Assembly (NCBI RefSeq): GCF_000226875.1
Contig: NZ_JH164926.1
Location: 1,909,870 to 1,939,090 of the forward strand
Length of the DNA: 29,221 bases
Origin: Neisseria shayeganii 871
GTDB taxonomy: Bacteria > Pseudomonadota > Gammaproteobacteria > Burkholderiales > Neisseriaceae
Reading direction: 5' to 3'
Translations under genes and position numbers: made by a program
The notes under the pieces: generated by a model
Databases searched by the model: none
What the model was told of the DNA's origin: nothing
The model's input: only the letters and a program-made list of their open reading frames with translations
Part shown: piece by piece, positions 21,179 to 29,221 of the stretch
Layout: each line of letters opens with the position of its first letter
Numbering within the stretch: the first letter of the stretch is position 1

Positions 21179-23482
21179 ATGTCTGAACACCTGAGTGCCG
21201 CCCTTGGTGGTGAGGATACGCTTCTGCTGGGTGAATATGCCGAGCGCGCTTATTTGGAGTATGCCATGAGCGTGGTGAAAGGCCGTGCCCTGCCGGATGT
21301 AGGCGACGGCCAGAAACCGGTGCAGCGGCGGATTCTCTATGCCATGCGCGATATGGGTTTGGTGCATGGTGCCAAACCGGTGAAATCCGCGCGCGTGGTG
21401 GGTGAAATCTTAGGTAAATACCACCCGCACGGCGATGCGTCCGCCTACGACGCCATGGTGCGGATGGCGCAAGACTTTACCCTGCGCTATCCGCTGATTG
21501 ACGGCATCGGTAATTTCGGTTCGCGTGACGGCGACGGCGCGGCGGCCATGCGCTATACCGAGGCGCGGCTGACGCCGATTGCCGAGCTGCTGCTCTCCGA
21601 AATCAATATGGGCACGGTGGATTTCGTGCCGAACTACGACGGTGCGTTTGAAGAGCCGGTATCGCTGCCCGCCCGCCTGCCCATGGTGTTGCTGAACGGC
21701 GCTTCCGGTATTGCCGTCGGTTTGGCCACCGAAATTCCCTCCCACAATCTCAACGAAGTCGGCCGTGCGGCGATCGCCTTATTGGAGCAGCCGCAGCTGG
21801 CAGTGGTCGATTTAATGCAGTATGTGCCGGCGCCGGATTTTGCCGGCGGCGGCCACATCATCACCTCCGCCAAGGATTTGCGTCAGATTTACGAAACCGG
21901 CAAAGGCAGTGTGCGGGTACGGGCGCGTTATGAAATCGAAAAGCTGGCACGCGGGCAATGGCGTCTGATTGTGACCGAGCTGCCGCCGCATACCAGTGCG
22001 CAGAAGATTCTGGCTGAAATTGAGGAGCAAACCAATCCCAAGCCCAAAGCCGGCAAGAAACAGTTGAGCCAAGAGCAGCTGAATACCAAAAAACTGCTGC
22101 TCGACCTGTTGGAAAAAGTGCGCGACGAGTCAGACGGCGCGCACCCGGTGCGCTTGGTGTTCGAGCCGAAATCCGGCCGTATTGATCCGGAAGTATTCGC
22201 CCACACCCTGATGGCGCAAACCGGGCTGGAGGGCAATGTGCCGGTGAATTTGGTGATGATGGGCTTGGACAACCGGCCGGCGCAGAAAAATCTGAAAACC
22301 ATTCTGCAGGAGTGGCTGGATTACCGCATCCGCACCGTCACGCGCCGCCTGCGGCACCGTTTAAGCCAGGTGGAAAAACGTATCCATATTTTGGAAGGCC
22401 GCATGATTGCCTTCCTGCACATCGACGACGTGATTCGGGTCATCCGCGAATCCGACGAGCCCAAACCCGATTTGATGGCCGCCTTCGGCCTCACCGAAAT
22501 CCAAGCCGAAGACATTCTGGACATCCGTCTGCGTCAGTTGGCCCGCTTGGAAGGCTTCAAGCTGGAAAAAGAGTTGGCCGATTTGCGCGAAGAAGCAGGC
22601 TACCTGAACAGCGTATTGGGTGATGAAAACGAAAAACGCCGGCTCATTATCCAAGAAATGCAGGCCGATATGCAGCAGTTCGGCGACCCGCGCCGCACCT
22701 TGGTCGAAGAGGCCAGCCGCGCCGCGCTCACGCACACCACGGCCGACGAGCCGGTCACCCTGATTTTGTCGCACAAAGGCTGGATACGCAGCCGTGCGGG
22801 CCACAACCTCGATTTGAGCCAAACCGCTTTCAAAGAGGGCGACGGTCTCAGACAGGTGTTGGAAGGCCGCACCGTGCAGCCGGTGGTGGTGGTGGACGAC
22901 TTGGGCCGCAGTTATACCGTGGACGCAGCCGAGATTCCCGGCGGACGGGGCGACGGCGTGCCACTGGCCTCGCTGGTGGAATGGCAAAGCGGTGCCGGAG
23001 TGGCGGCTTTGCTCACCGGTACGCCGGAGCAGCTCTTCCTGATGGCCGGTAGTGGCGGCTACGGTTTCATCGTCAAGTTCGGCGATTTGATCAGCCGCAT
23101 CAAAACGGGCAAAGAAGTGGTGAAACTGGAGGCGGGCGAGCGTCTGCTGCCGCCCCTGCCTTTACCGCCTTCGGCGCTGATCCGGCCCGAAAGCCGGCTG
23201 GTGTTGGCCACCGCGGAAAAACGCCTGTTGGCTTTTGCGGTGGGCGAATTGAAAGTGATGGCCAAGGGCCGCGGCCTGCAGCTGATCGGTTTGAACGAAG
23301 GCGACCGTTTGCAGGCGGCGGTTTTGGTGGAAACGCCGGAATTTGTGGCCCACATCACGGGCAAACGCGGTGCGGTTCGCCAAGAGCGGCTGCGGGTAGC
23401 CGATATTGAAAACAAACGCGGCCGCAAAGGCCGGCTGCTGGATATTTCAGGTAGCCTGAACGGGCTTGGGGAGGCGTCATGA
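21179..23482 (+). CDS. parC: DNA topoisomerase IV subunit A
   Basis: ParC is the DNA breaking/rejoining subunit of topoisomerase IV, which decatenates daughter chromosomes. The 767-aa product starts MSEHLSAALGGEDTL; an upstream in-frame ATG at 21026 lies in repeat sequence and is rejected. The catalytic tyrosine is Y126 in MRYTEARLTPIAE. Residues 81-91 (YHPHGDASAYD) are the quinolone-resistance region; the position of E. coli S80 is alanine (A87) and that of E84 is aspartate (D91). The C-terminal beta-pinwheel repeats are present. The last four bases overlap pilS. Two DUS copies are inside the gene (22597-22608, 23446-23457). ParC rather than GyrA is favoured by the length and weak pinwheel motif; parE is not in the window. 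Confidence 0.95.
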   Translation: MSEHLSAALGGEDTLLLGEYAERAYLEYAMSVVKGRALPDVGDGQKPVQRRILYAMRDMGLVHGAKPVKSARVVGEILGKYHPHGDASAYDAMVRMAQDFTLRYPLIDGIGNFGSRDGDGAAAMRYTEARLTPIAELLLSEINMGTVDFVPNYDGAFEEPVSLPARLPMVLLNGASGIAVGLATEIPSHNLNEVGRAAIALLEQPQLAVVDLMQYVPAPDFAGGGHIITSAKDLRQIYETGKGSVRVRARYEIEKLARGQWRLIVTELPPHTSAQKILAEIEEQTNPKPKAGKKQLSQEQLNTKKLLLDLLEKVRDESDGAHPVRLVFEPKSGRIDPEVFAHTLMAQTGLEGNVPVNLVMMGLDNRPAQKNLKTILQEWLDYRIRTVTRRLRHRLSQVEKRIHILEGRMIAFLHIDDVIRVIRESDEPKPDLMAAFGLTEIQAEDILDIRLRQLARLEGFKLEKELADLREEAGYLNSVLGDENEKRRLIIQEMQADMQQFGDPRRTLVEEASRAALTHTTADEPVTLILSHKGWIRSRAGHNLDLSQTAFKEGDGLRQVLEGRTVQPVVVVDDLGRSYTVDAAEIPGGRGDGVPLASLVEWQSGAGVAALLTGTPEQLFLMAGSGGYGFIVKFGDLISRIKTGKEVVKLEAGERLLPPLPLPPSALIRPESRLVLATAEKRLLAFAVGELKVMAKGRGLQLIGLNEGDRLQAAVLVETPEFVAHITGKRGAVRQERLRVADIENKRGRKGRLLDISGSLNGLGEAS
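22597..22608 (+). repeat. DNA uptake sequence inside parC
   Basis: Exact AGGCTACCTGAA translated as part of EAGYLNSV. Confidence 0.9.
23446..23457 (-). repeat. DNA uptake sequence at the parC 3' end
   Basis: Exact TTCAGGTAGCCT translated as part of DISGSLNG, nine codons before the parC stop and immediately upstream of the pilS start. Confidence 0.9.
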
Positions 23483-25077
23483 ACGCAACGGCGCCAACAC
23501 AGGAAGACTGGGACCGCCAGCTGGAGCGTTTGCCCGGCTTGATGAATATTGCCCGGGTCAGCCTGTTGTTATCGCTGGTCACTTTTCATGTGCTGGTCAG
23601 CACGTATGGCGACGAGATCGGCTTGAAGCTGCGCGCTCTGCCGGTGTTCAGCGCCCCGTTTTACCTGTGGGCGGTGGTGTACGGCACGCTGATTTTGATC
23701 AGTCTGTTTGCCCCCAACTGGCAGCGTCAGGGCACCCAAATGCCCAATGCCCGGGCGGTGGCCGACATCACCATGATTGCGTGGCTGATGCACATCGGCG
23801 GCGGCGTGGGCAGCGGTTTGGGGATTTTGATTCTGCCGTTTTTGGTTACGTCTTGCCTGATGAGCTACGGACGTTACTCGCTGCTGTATGCGTCCTATGC
23901 GGTTATGTTGCTGCTGCTGAGCACCAGTATGCTGTATTGGCCGTTTAAAGACGACAGCGACGCTTCTTTTATGGTACAGACCGTGGTGCTCAGCGGCAGT
24001 TGCTATCTGGTGGCGGTGCTGACTTCGTTCTCCGCCTCTTTCCTCAATAAGGCCACCAGCAGCCTGAGCCGGCACCGCCGCGCATTCGACCGGTTAAAAG
24101 GTCTGAACGAATTGGTGCTGAACCACGTGAACGAAGCGGTGGTGGTATTGGATGTCGGACAGCGGGTATGGTTGATGAACCGCCAGGCACAAAATTATTT
24201 TCCGTGGTTGCAGCGCGAGCAACAGGCGCCAGCCTTTGCGTGGCTGGTGCAGCGTTGGCAGCGTTATCCCAGCCGTGCTTTTGTGACCCGTACCGAAATC
24301 GACGGACAGGCGGTACAGATACGTGCCCGCCCCTTGGTACGTGAAGACGAATCGCTGCTGATGCTGTTCATCCGTTCGCAAAAAGACTTGGCCGCCGAGG
24401 CATTGTCCACCAAGCTGGCGGCTTTGGGCCAGCTGACGGCCAATCTGGCCCATGAAATCCGCAATCCGCTCTCCGCCATCCGCCAATCCAACGGGCTGCT
24501 TTCGGAAGACAACGACAATCCGCTTACCGCCAAGCTGCACGGCATCATCGACAACAACATCGCTCGCATCGATAAAATGCTGGAAGAAGTGTCGAGCTTG
24601 AACAAAAGCGACCGTTTGAATCCGGAAACCATCAATTTGATGGCCTTCTGGCTGGCGTTCAAAAACGAATTCCTATTGATCCGCCCCCAAGCCGCACCGT
24701 GTATCCGCTTTCATATGGAAAGCGGCGGTTCGCCTGTAAAAGTGCGTTTTGACAGCGCCCATTTGCAACAGATTTTGTGGAATCTGCTCAACAACGCCTG
24801 GCAGCATGGCAGCCAGCAAAAAGGCTCGATTACCGTATTGGTCAAACCGTTACAGGATCGGCATGCCGTTTCGCTGATGGTGATTGACGACGGCCCCGGC
24901 GTGCCGGCGGAAAATCAGGCCCAGCTGTTTGAGCCGTTTTTCACCACCCGTGCCGAAGGCACCGGCTTGGGTCTCTATGTGGCCCGCGAACTGGCGCACG
25001 CCAATTTGGGACAGTTGGATTACCATCCGGCCGTGAAAGGCTTCGAACTGATTTTGCCGAGGGAAAACGATGAATAA
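23479..25077 (+). CDS. pilS: Two-component sensor kinase PilS
   Basis: PilS is the membrane histidine kinase that controls PilR and thereby sigma-54-dependent pilin expression. The 532-aa product has about six hydrophobic segments between residues 22 and 190, a PAS-like region (about 207-300), the dimerisation H-box with H325 in LAHEIRNPLSAIRQS, an N-box (ILWNLLNNAWQHG), and G boxes DDGPGVPAE and EGTGLGLYVARELAHAN. The start overlaps the parC stop (ATGA) and its end overlaps pilR by 8 bases, so all three may be translated from one transcript. The pilSR order and architecture match the known pair. Confidence 0.95.
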   Translation: MNATAPTQEDWDRQLERLPGLMNIARVSLLLSLVTFHVLVSTYGDEIGLKLRALPVFSAPFYLWAVVYGTLILISLFAPNWQRQGTQMPNARAVADITMIAWLMHIGGGVGSGLGILILPFLVTSCLMSYGRYSLLYASYAVMLLLLSTSMLYWPFKDDSDASFMVQTVVLSGSCYLVAVLTSFSASFLNKATSSLSRHRRAFDRLKGLNELVLNHVNEAVVVLDVGQRVWLMNRQAQNYFPWLQREQQAPAFAWLVQRWQRYPSRAFVTRTEIDGQAVQIRARPLVREDESLLMLFIRSQKDLAAEALSTKLAALGQLTANLAHEIRNPLSAIRQSNGLLSEDNDNPLTAKLHGIIDNNIARIDKMLEEVSSLNKSDRLNPETINLMAFWLAFKNEFLLIRPQAAPCIRFHMESGGSPVKVRFDSAHLQQILWNLLNNAWQHGSQQKGSITVLVKPLQDRHAVSLMVIDDGPGVPAENQAQLFEPFFTTRAEGTGLGLYVARELAHANLGQLDYHPAVKGFELILPRENDE

Positions 25078-26629
25078 AAACAGCTTGCAAAAACCCGTTT
25101 TGGTGGTGGACGACGAGCAGGACATCCGCGATCTGATGGAAATGACGCTGATGAAAATGGGCTTGTCGGTGGAAACCGCCCACGGCGTGGCGGCCGCCAA
25201 ACAATGGCTGGCCGAAAAGAAATTCTCCTTGGTGCTGACCGATATGCGGATGCCCGACGGCTCCGGTTTGGAAGTGGTGGAATACATCAACGAGCAGGCT
25301 TTGGATGTGCCGGTGGCGGTGATTACTGCTTTCGGCAATGCCGATCAGGCGGTGCAGGCCATCAAAGCCGGCGCCTTCGACTATCTGCAAAAACCGATCA
25401 CGCTGGCCCAGCTGCGCACTTTGGTCAAGTCGGCGGTGAAAATCAACGAAGAAGACCGCCGCCCGCCCGCATCCGATCCCGAGCCGGAGCCATCTGCGGC
25501 AGAGGAGATTTTGCCGCCGCCTGCGCCGGCCCCCAAACGCGCGTCGCCGCAGCCTAAGGCCGCAGCGTCCGTTCCGCCGCCCGCACAGCCGGTCGGGCAA
25601 AACGACATTCCGCGCCTCATCGGCCGTTCGCCGCAGATTGAAGAAGCCCGGCAGATGATCCGCAAGCTCGCCCACACCACGGTGCCGGTTTATATTTCCG
25701 GCGAATCCGGTTCCGGTAAAGAGCAGGCTGCGCGCAGCATTCACGAGCTGTCCGAGCGTCGCGAGCAGCCTTTTGTGGCGGTCAACTGCGGTGCGATTCC
25801 GGAAAACCTGATGGAAAGTGAGTTTTTCGGCTACAAAAAAGGCAGCTTTACCGGCGCCGACCAAGACCGCTTGGGCTTTTTCCAGCACGCCCACGGCGGC
25901 ACGCTGTTTCTCGACGAAGTGGCCGATCTGCCGCTGCACATGCAGGTGAAGTTGCTGCGGGCGATTCAGGAAAAAGCCGTGCGCCGCATCGGCGATGCGC
26001 AGGAAGTGAAGGTGGACGTGCGCATCATTTCCGCCACCCATAAAGATTTGGCCGCCTTGGTGGCCAAAGGCGCCTTCCGCCAAGACTTGTTTTACCGCCT
26101 CAACGTGGTGTCGCTTACCATGCCGCCTTTGCGCGAAATGCGCGAAGACCTGCCCAAGCTGATCATGCAGCTCTTGCGCAAACACCGCCAGGGCGGCGAC
26201 TACCAGCTGACTCAGGCCGCCAAGCAAGCCCTACTGCAATACAGCTATCCCGGCAACTTCCGCGAGCTGGAAAACATTCTCGAGCGCGCAGTGGCCTTGG
26301 CGGTCAACCAAACCATCGATGCACAAGACCTGCAGCTCACCAGTTCGCCGCTGTTGCAGGAAGAGGACGACTGGGGCAGCGCCTTGGCCGCCGCCAACGG
26401 TGGGGCCGAGGAAGCCGTGCCGGCGGCCGAGGCGGGTGAAGCGGTGGGCGGCTTGGCCGACTTCGTGCTGGGGCGCACCCAGATTCAAGACTATCTTGAC
26501 GATGTCGAACGCGCCATCATCGAGCAGGCGCTGCAGAAAACCCGTTACAACCGCACCCAAGCCGCGAAACTGCTCGGCATCAGCTTCCGCTCCATGCGCT
26601 ATCGTATGGAACGCCTGAACATCGAATAA
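25070..26629 (+). CDS. pilR: Sigma-54-dependent response regulator PilR
   Basis: PilR is an NtrC-type activator phosphorylated by PilS. The 519-aa product has a receiver domain with D14/D15, phospho-acceptor D58 (LTDMRMPDGSG) and K108. A linker of about 50 residues (128-178) is unusually rich in proline, alanine and glutamate. The AAA+ domain has Walker A GESGSGKE at 211-218, the sigma-54 contact loop GSFTGA at 258-263, and Walker B GGTLFLDEV. The C-terminal Fis-type helix-turn-helix reads TQAAKLLGISFRSMRYRMERL. GSFTGA rather than GAFTGA is, from memory, usual for PilR. Its intact loop implies an rpoN gene elsewhere in the genome. Confidence 0.96.
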   Translation: MNKNSLQKPVLVVDDEQDIRDLMEMTLMKMGLSVETAHGVAAAKQWLAEKKFSLVLTDMRMPDGSGLEVVEYINEQALDVPVAVITAFGNADQAVQAIKAGAFDYLQKPITLAQLRTLVKSAVKINEEDRRPPASDPEPEPSAAEEILPPPAPAPKRASPQPKAAASVPPPAQPVGQNDIPRLIGRSPQIEEARQMIRKLAHTTVPVYISGESGSGKEQAARSIHELSERREQPFVAVNCGAIPENLMESEFFGYKKGSFTGADQDRLGFFQHAHGGTLFLDEVADLPLHMQVKLLRAIQEKAVRRIGDAQEVKVDVRIISATHKDLAALVAKGAFRQDLFYRLNVVSLTMPPLREMREDLPKLIMQLLRKHRQGGDYQLTQAAKQALLQYSYPGNFRELENILERAVALAVNQTIDAQDLQLTSSPLLQEEDDWGSALAAANGGAEEAVPAAEAGEAVGGLADFVLGRTQIQDYLDDVERAIIEQALQKTRYNRTQAAKLLGISFRSMRYRMERLNIE

Positions 26630-26653
26630 TGCCCTTCGCCTTGGTTTCCCACT

Positions 26654-26680
26654 TTTCAGGTAGCCTCAGGCTACCTGAAA
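26654..26680. terminator. Inverted DUS pair after pilR
   Basis: TTTCAGGTAGCCT at 26654-26666 and AGGCTACCTGAAA at 26668-26680 form a 13-bp inverted repeat with a single central base, so the loop must open a few pairs. It lies 24 bases past pilR and 12 before rsmJ and probably terminates the parC-pilS-pilR transcript. Confidence 0.75.
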
Positions 26681-26692
26681 GCCAATAACGCC

Positions 26693-27445
26693 ATGATTCC
26701 CCTCTATACACTGATTGACGAACCGCTGCCCGACTATGCTTGCCACCCTGATTTGCAGTGTGTGACCGCTGAGCCGCAGGCGGGCGTGTACCTGCTGTGG
26801 GACGTCGACGGCATGGCTTTGGCCAAAGCCGGCGAAAAAGGGCGAGTGCGGGTGGATTTCACCGCCGGTGCCGCCCGTCACCGCCGCGTGCAGGGCGGCG
26901 GCGAGTTGTTGGCCAAAGCGGTCAACCACCGCACCCGCCCACAGGTGTGGGACGCCACCGGCGGCTTGGGGCGCGACAGCTTCGTGCTGGCTGGCTTGGG
27001 TTTGTCGGTGCGCGTATTCGAACGGCACCCTGCCGTGTATTGCCTGCTGGCCGACGGTTTGGCGCGGGCGCGGCAGCACCCCGATACGGCGGCAATCGCC
27101 GCCCGCATCAGCCTGCATGCGGCCGATGCGGCGGCCGCCATGCCGCATTTGGCCGAACATTCCGGCCGCCCCGAGGTGGTGTATCTCGATCCGATGTATC
27201 CCGAACGGCAAAAATCGGCAGCGGTGAAAAAAGAGATGGCGTATTTTCACGAGCTGGTGGGAACGGCGCAGGACGATGCGGCTTTGTTGGACGCGGCTTT
27301 GGCGGTGGCCGGCAAACGGGTGGTGGTGAAGCGCCCGCGTTTGGGCGAAACCTTGTGCGGCCGGCAGCCGGATTACCAATACAGCGGCAAATCCACCCGT
27401 TTCGATGTGTACCGGCCGCTGATGCTTGGCGGCGAGGAGGCGTAA
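26693..27445 (+). CDS. rsmJ: 16S rRNA (guanine-N2-)-methyltransferase RsmJ
   Basis: RsmJ methylates G1516 of 16S rRNA. The 250-aa product has the family's DFTAGAARHRRVQGGGELLAKAV, the SAM-binding motif DATGGLGRDSFVLA from residue 87, and the active-site DPMYPER at 166-172. Later residues VVVKRPRLGETL and KSTRFDVYRP match the family C-terminus. Length is normal. It is followed two bases later by a small membrane-protein gene, so these are probably co-transcribed. Confidence 0.95.
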   Translation: MIPLYTLIDEPLPDYACHPDLQCVTAEPQAGVYLLWDVDGMALAKAGEKGRVRVDFTAGAARHRRVQGGGELLAKAVNHRTRPQVWDATGGLGRDSFVLAGLGLSVRVFERHPAVYCLLADGLARARQHPDTAAIAARISLHAADAAAAMPHLAEHSGRPEVVYLDPMYPERQKSAAVKKEMAYFHELVGTAQDDAALLDAALAVAGKRVVVKRPRLGETLCGRQPDYQYSGKSTRFDVYRPLMLGGEEA

Positions 27446-27447
27446 CC

Positions 27448-27891
27448 ATGTGGCGGATGGCAGCGGGGTTGCTGCGTTTGGCGGCGGCATGGCTTGTGTT
27501 GGGGCTGGTGTCTTGGCTGCAATTCCGCTGGGCGTGGAACGGTTTGCTGGGCGGCAACGAATCGATCGCCTGCGCCAGCTGCCGTTTTGCCGACGATATA
27601 CGGCTGTGGGCAGCCATCGTGGCCTTGCCCTTGGGCGTTCTGTTTGTCTGGCTGCCTGAGCGGCCGGGGTTTTGGCTGCTGCGTTGGCTGTTGCTGTTGG
27701 CGGCATGGGCGTGGGTAAACGACGCTTTGCTGCTCGACCGTATGTGGGGCGTGTTGCTGCCCGCAGAGCGCTTGGCCTACCAGCTGCACCACGCCGCCTT
27801 GCCCGCCCTGCTGCTGTCTGTGGCGCTGATGCTTGTGTGGCAGGTCGGCCGGAAAGTATTGTCTGCCCGTTTCTCTTTGTTGTTCAGGTAG
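27448..27891 (+). CDS. Small integral membrane protein of unknown function
   Basis: The product is 147 aa with four hydrophobic segments at about 6-26, 52-70, 76-92 and 115-133. A CASC pair (C42, C45) lies between the first two, possibly in the periplasm or binding metal. A GGAGG site seven bases before the ATG supports the start, which lies two bases after the rsmJ stop. The TAG stop falls inside a near-perfect DUS (TTC AGG TAG within 27883-27894), so the uptake sequence defines the C-terminus. No family is recognised; conserved hypothetical. Confidence 0.85.
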   Translation: MWRMAAGLLRLAAAWLVLGLVSWLQFRWAWNGLLGGNESIACASCRFADDIRLWAAIVALPLGVLFVWLPERPGFWLLRWLLLLAAWAWVNDALLLDRMWGVLLPAERLAYQLHHAALPALLLSVALMLVWQVGRKVLSARFSLLFR

Positions 27892-27896
27892 CCCGA

Positions 27897-28790
27897 ATGA
27901 GCCGAATGCCCAGTTTTCCGATTCCGTTTGCTGCCCAGGCCTGCACCGCTGTGCTTGAATTGCTGCAACAGCGTTTTGCGGTGGACGAAGCCGCCTGTGT
28001 GCCGCTGTATCTCAACCGCCTGCCTTTGGGCTACCTGAAAGAGCCGTGGCTGTCTTATGTGCTGGCCGACTGGCCGCACCGCTTGGCGCACCATCAAGAC
28101 GGCGTTTGGCTGGCGGCCGACGATTGGCTGATGCTGGCCGATGCGTTGCAGAATATGGCTCACGGCTGGCACAGCTTGGGCTACCTGGACGGCTGGCGCA
28201 ACGAGCGGTTTGCGGTGGAAGACAGTAAGGGCCGGGCCCTGTTTGCGTTGGAACGGGCGGCATTCCGGCCGCTGGGTTTGTGCAGCCGCGCGGTGCACAT
28301 CAACGGTTTGGCCGAAACCGAACAGGGCTGGTGTTTCTGGATTGCCCGCCGCAGCCCGTTTAAAGCGGTGGACCCCGATAAGCTCGACAATCTGGTGGGT
28401 GGCGGATTGGCTGCCGGCGAACGCATTGCCGAGGCTTTGCTGCGCGAGGGATTTGAAGAAGCCGGCCTGCCCGAAGAGCACTTGGTAGGCGCCGTTGAGC
28501 AAAGCCGTGTGCTCAGCCTAAGGGCTGTGCCGCGAGGCCTGCACCGCGAATGGCTGCATGTGTTCGATGTGGTGCTGCCCGCCGGTTGGGTGCCGGAAAA
28601 CCAAGACGGCGAAGTGGCCGAATTTATGCTGCTGCCTCCGCCGGCGGTGCTGGAAGCCATGCTCGCAGGCCGTTTTATGAACGATGCGCTGCTGGCCACG
28701 CTGGATGCCTGCCTGCGCTACGGCTTGGTGCCGGCCGATACGCCGCTGGCCGATTGGCTGCGCCGCCGCCGCGGTGAGTCGGCCGGCTGA
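27897..28790 (+). CDS. NUDIX hydrolase with an N-terminal DUF4743-type domain
   Basis: NUDIX enzymes hydrolyse nucleoside diphosphates linked to other groups. The 297-aa product has an N-terminal domain of about 130 residues resembling the DUF4743 domain found in TPP- or ADP-ribose-type NUDIX proteins, then the NUDIX fold with the box from residue 169: G-x5-E-x7-R-E-G-F-E-E-A-G (GGLAAGERIAEALLREGFEE). All metal-binding glutamates are present. Substrate is not determined from sequence. The start at 27897 lies five bases after the previous stop and inside the upstream DUS neighbourhood; an ATG three codons later is possible. A one-mismatch DUS at 28028-28039 is translated as GYLK. Confidence 0.88.
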   Translation: MSRMPSFPIPFAAQACTAVLELLQQRFAVDEAACVPLYLNRLPLGYLKEPWLSYVLADWPHRLAHHQDGVWLAADDWLMLADALQNMAHGWHSLGYLDGWRNERFAVEDSKGRALFALERAAFRPLGLCSRAVHINGLAETEQGWCFWIARRSPFKAVDPDKLDNLVGGGLAAGERIAEALLREGFEEAGLPEEHLVGAVEQSRVLSLRAVPRGLHREWLHVFDVVLPAGWVPENQDGEVAEFMLLPPPAVLEAMLAGRFMNDALLATLDACLRYGLVPADTPLADWLRRRRGESAG

Positions 28791-28902
28791 GTGGGCATCT
28801 GCGGGAATGCAAAATTGTGTCCGCCTGCTTGCCCCGCGCCGGGGGCTATAGTAGAGTGCCCCACGTCTGCCGTCCGGCAGGCACACACCGAAAGGAATTG
28901 TT

Positions 28903-29193
28903 ATGAACATCAAACCGACCGCAGCCCTGATGCTGGCTTTGGCCCTGCCTGCCGCCGCTTGGGCCGCAGACGAAGTGAAGATTGCTACCGACACTTCGGG
29001 CCTGCCTGCGGAAATGGTGCAAAACATCGCCCACTCTTCCAAATCCATGGGCGTGAAAGAGCCGATGAACGTCAGCCTGAAAACCGAGAACGGTACCCGT
29101 TATGCGGTGGTGTCCGGCAGCTCCGCCACCACTTGCCGCGTGAAGCTGTCCAACGCCAACCCGCCCACCATGCTGGGTTTGTCCTGCCGCTGA
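28903..29193 (+). CDS. Small exported protein of unknown function
   Basis: The product is 96 aa with an obvious signal peptide (MNIKPTAALMLALALPAAAWA, cleavage near AWAA), leaving a mature chain of about 75 residues. Two cysteines, in TTCRVKL and GLSCR, could form a disulfide. AGGA lies eight bases before the ATG. A TATAGT at 28847-28852 might be a -10 box, but no good -35 is seen at the proper distance. A periplasmic location is inferred; no family is recognised. Confidence 0.8.
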   Translation: MNIKPTAALMLALALPAAAWAADEVKIATDTSGLPAEMVQNIAHSSKSMGVKEPMNVSLKTENGTRYAVVSGSSATTCRVKLSNANPPTMLGLSCR

Positions 29194-29221
29194 TTGGCAA
29201 TACTTCTCAGGCCAAACAGGC

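Noticed and set aside
1..29221. CRISPR array, prophage, tRNA or rRNA genes
   Set aside because: No regularly spaced direct repeats, phage structural genes, cloverleaf sequences or rRNA segments were seen by reading; a tRNA scan could confirm.

Overview
The window reads as chromosome of a Neisseriaceae bacterium, most likely Eikenella or a close relative. The 12-mer AGGCTACCTGAA occurs 21 times exactly, plus five one-mismatch copies. From memory this is the DNA uptake sequence (DUS) dialect of Eikenella corrodens. Gene content (type IV pilus genes, isc genes, zapD/yacG, pilSR) fits this family. A 16S or whole-genome comparison would be needed to name the species.

Layout: from about 485 to 15049 every gene is on the minus strand; from 15451 to 29193 every gene is on the plus strand. 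The pivot is a divergent intergenic region around 15050-15450. Reading in the direction of transcription, the minus block is pilF (pilB-type ATPase), pilG (platform protein), pilD (prepilin peptidase), coaE, zapD, yacG, then rlmD, then an iron-sulfur cluster locus. That locus starts with iscR, preceded by a near-consensus IscR operator over its promoter, then iscS. It is then interrupted by about 3.8 kb holding two lipoprotein genes, two tandem paralogous exported proteins of unknown function and a small broken reading frame. It resumes with iscU, an exported DUF302 protein, a small helix-hairpin-helix protein and iscA. hscB, hscA and fdx are not in the window.

The plus block is glcE, glcF and glcB (glycolate oxidase subunits and malate synthase G, a glycolate/glyoxylate utilisation module without glcD here), parC, pilS, pilR, rsmJ, a small membrane protein, a NUDIX hydrolase and a small exported protein. 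parC/pilS and pilS/pilR overlap by a few bases. pilS/pilR would feed pilus gene control through sigma-54, which links functionally to the pilF-pilG-pilD genes.

The intergenic regions hold most of the unusual material. A miniature inverted-repeat element of 167-184 bp with GAGACCTTTGCAAAA-type ends is present in three full copies (137-303, 18033-18216, 20741-20923). A related 143-bp hairpin element lies just upstream of iscR, and solo ends occur elsewhere. One copy has inserted into a DUS and split a paired-DUS hairpin that looks like the terminator after glcF. A second, unrelated 165-bp element with terminal inverted repeats sits between glcE and glcF. A lipoprotein gene at 4265-4923 has its signal peptide split by a frame change at an A6 tract, so it is either slippage-controlled or broken. 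I found no phage genes, CRISPR arrays, tRNA or rRNA genes.
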